Below are positions 5,862 to 5,957 of a stretch of 5,957 bases of DNA, in pieces (position 1 is the first letter of the stretch; each line of letters opens with the position of its first letter). A model generated the notes under the pieces. It searched no databases. It worked only from the letters and a program-made list of their open reading frames with translations, and was not told where the DNA came from. The stretch is from positions 1-5,957 of the forward strand of contig CAMDGP010000142.1 in NCBI GenBank assembly GCA_945897765.1. The letters are read 5' to 3'. The translations under genes and the position numbers were made by a program. This DNA comes from Chitinophaga pinensis (GTDB taxonomy: Bacteria; Bacteroidota; Bacteroidia; Flavobacteriales_D; Crocinitomicaceae).

Positions 5862-5957
5862 TTTGAAAGATCCTCCCTCTTAATCCCCCTCCGAAGGGGG
5901 AAACTGGTAAACTGCTTCGGGTTTCAATTTTGAAAATGACATAACGTTTTGATCGTT
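5860..5957 (-). repeat. Repeat A, copy 2 (reaches window edge)
   Basis: This is the second copy of repeat A and follows repeat B copy 2 directly. The core hairpin is at 5884-5901 and the TTTCAA/TTGAAA palindrome at 5922-5935. The match to copy 1 is unbroken up to the last base of the window, so the repeat may be longer than the 98 bases seen and the array may continue to the right. Confidence 0.94.

Noticed and set aside
5736..5933. Possible small CDS of 65 codons on the + strand
   Set aside because: It lies over repeats B2 and A2, its composition is dictated by the C/G tracts, it has no relation to a known family, and B copy 1 carries a one-base G-run difference that would break the equivalent frame.
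5559..5957. CRISPR array
   Set aside because: The repeats are about 95 bases, in two families and two core orientations, with no regular spacers and no cas genes in view.

Overview
The window looks like a chromosomal segment of a Bacteroidota bacterium, most likely of the Flavobacteriia. The evidence is the low G+C content, the A/T-rich gene starts without clear Shine-Dalgarno sequences, a secreted lamin-tail-domain protein with an FlgD/secretion-tail-like C-terminus, a LETM1-related TerB-like protein of the kind found in Bacteroidota, and C5/G5 hairpin repeats of a type I associate with Bacteroidota intergenic regions. Assignment below class level is not possible from this sequence alone.

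Layout. All six genes are on the + strand. Positions 1-1442 hold the 3' part of a large extracellular protein with two lamin-tail domains separated by an Ig-like domain. It is followed, after 18 bases, by a small outer-membrane beta-barrel protein (1461-1925). Four tightly packed genes come next: a LETM1-related/TerB-like protein (1912-3180), a small acidic protein of unknown function (3190-3615), an ABC ATPase with a TOBE-like C-terminal extension (3617-4543) and a YihY/BrkB-family inner-membrane protein (4503-5417). The junctions are a 14-base overlap, 9 bases, 1 base and a 41-base overlap, so 1461-5417 (possibly including the first gene) is most simply read as one transcription unit with translational coupling.

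Positions 5418-5957 carry no credible gene. About 140 bases of unique sequence are followed by two repeat families in the order A-B-B-A. Each contains a C5/G5 hairpin core, and the core lies in opposite orientation in A and B. The second A copy is cut by the window edge, so the array may continue.

How the genes may work together. No pathway can be named with confidence. The set is envelope-oriented: a secreted surface protein, an outer-membrane barrel, a LETM1-like protein, an ABC ATPase without an adjacent permease, and a polytopic inner-membrane protein. The most interesting leads are the LETM1-acidic protein-ABC-YihY cluster and the composite intergenic repeat. Neither proves a new system from sequence alone.
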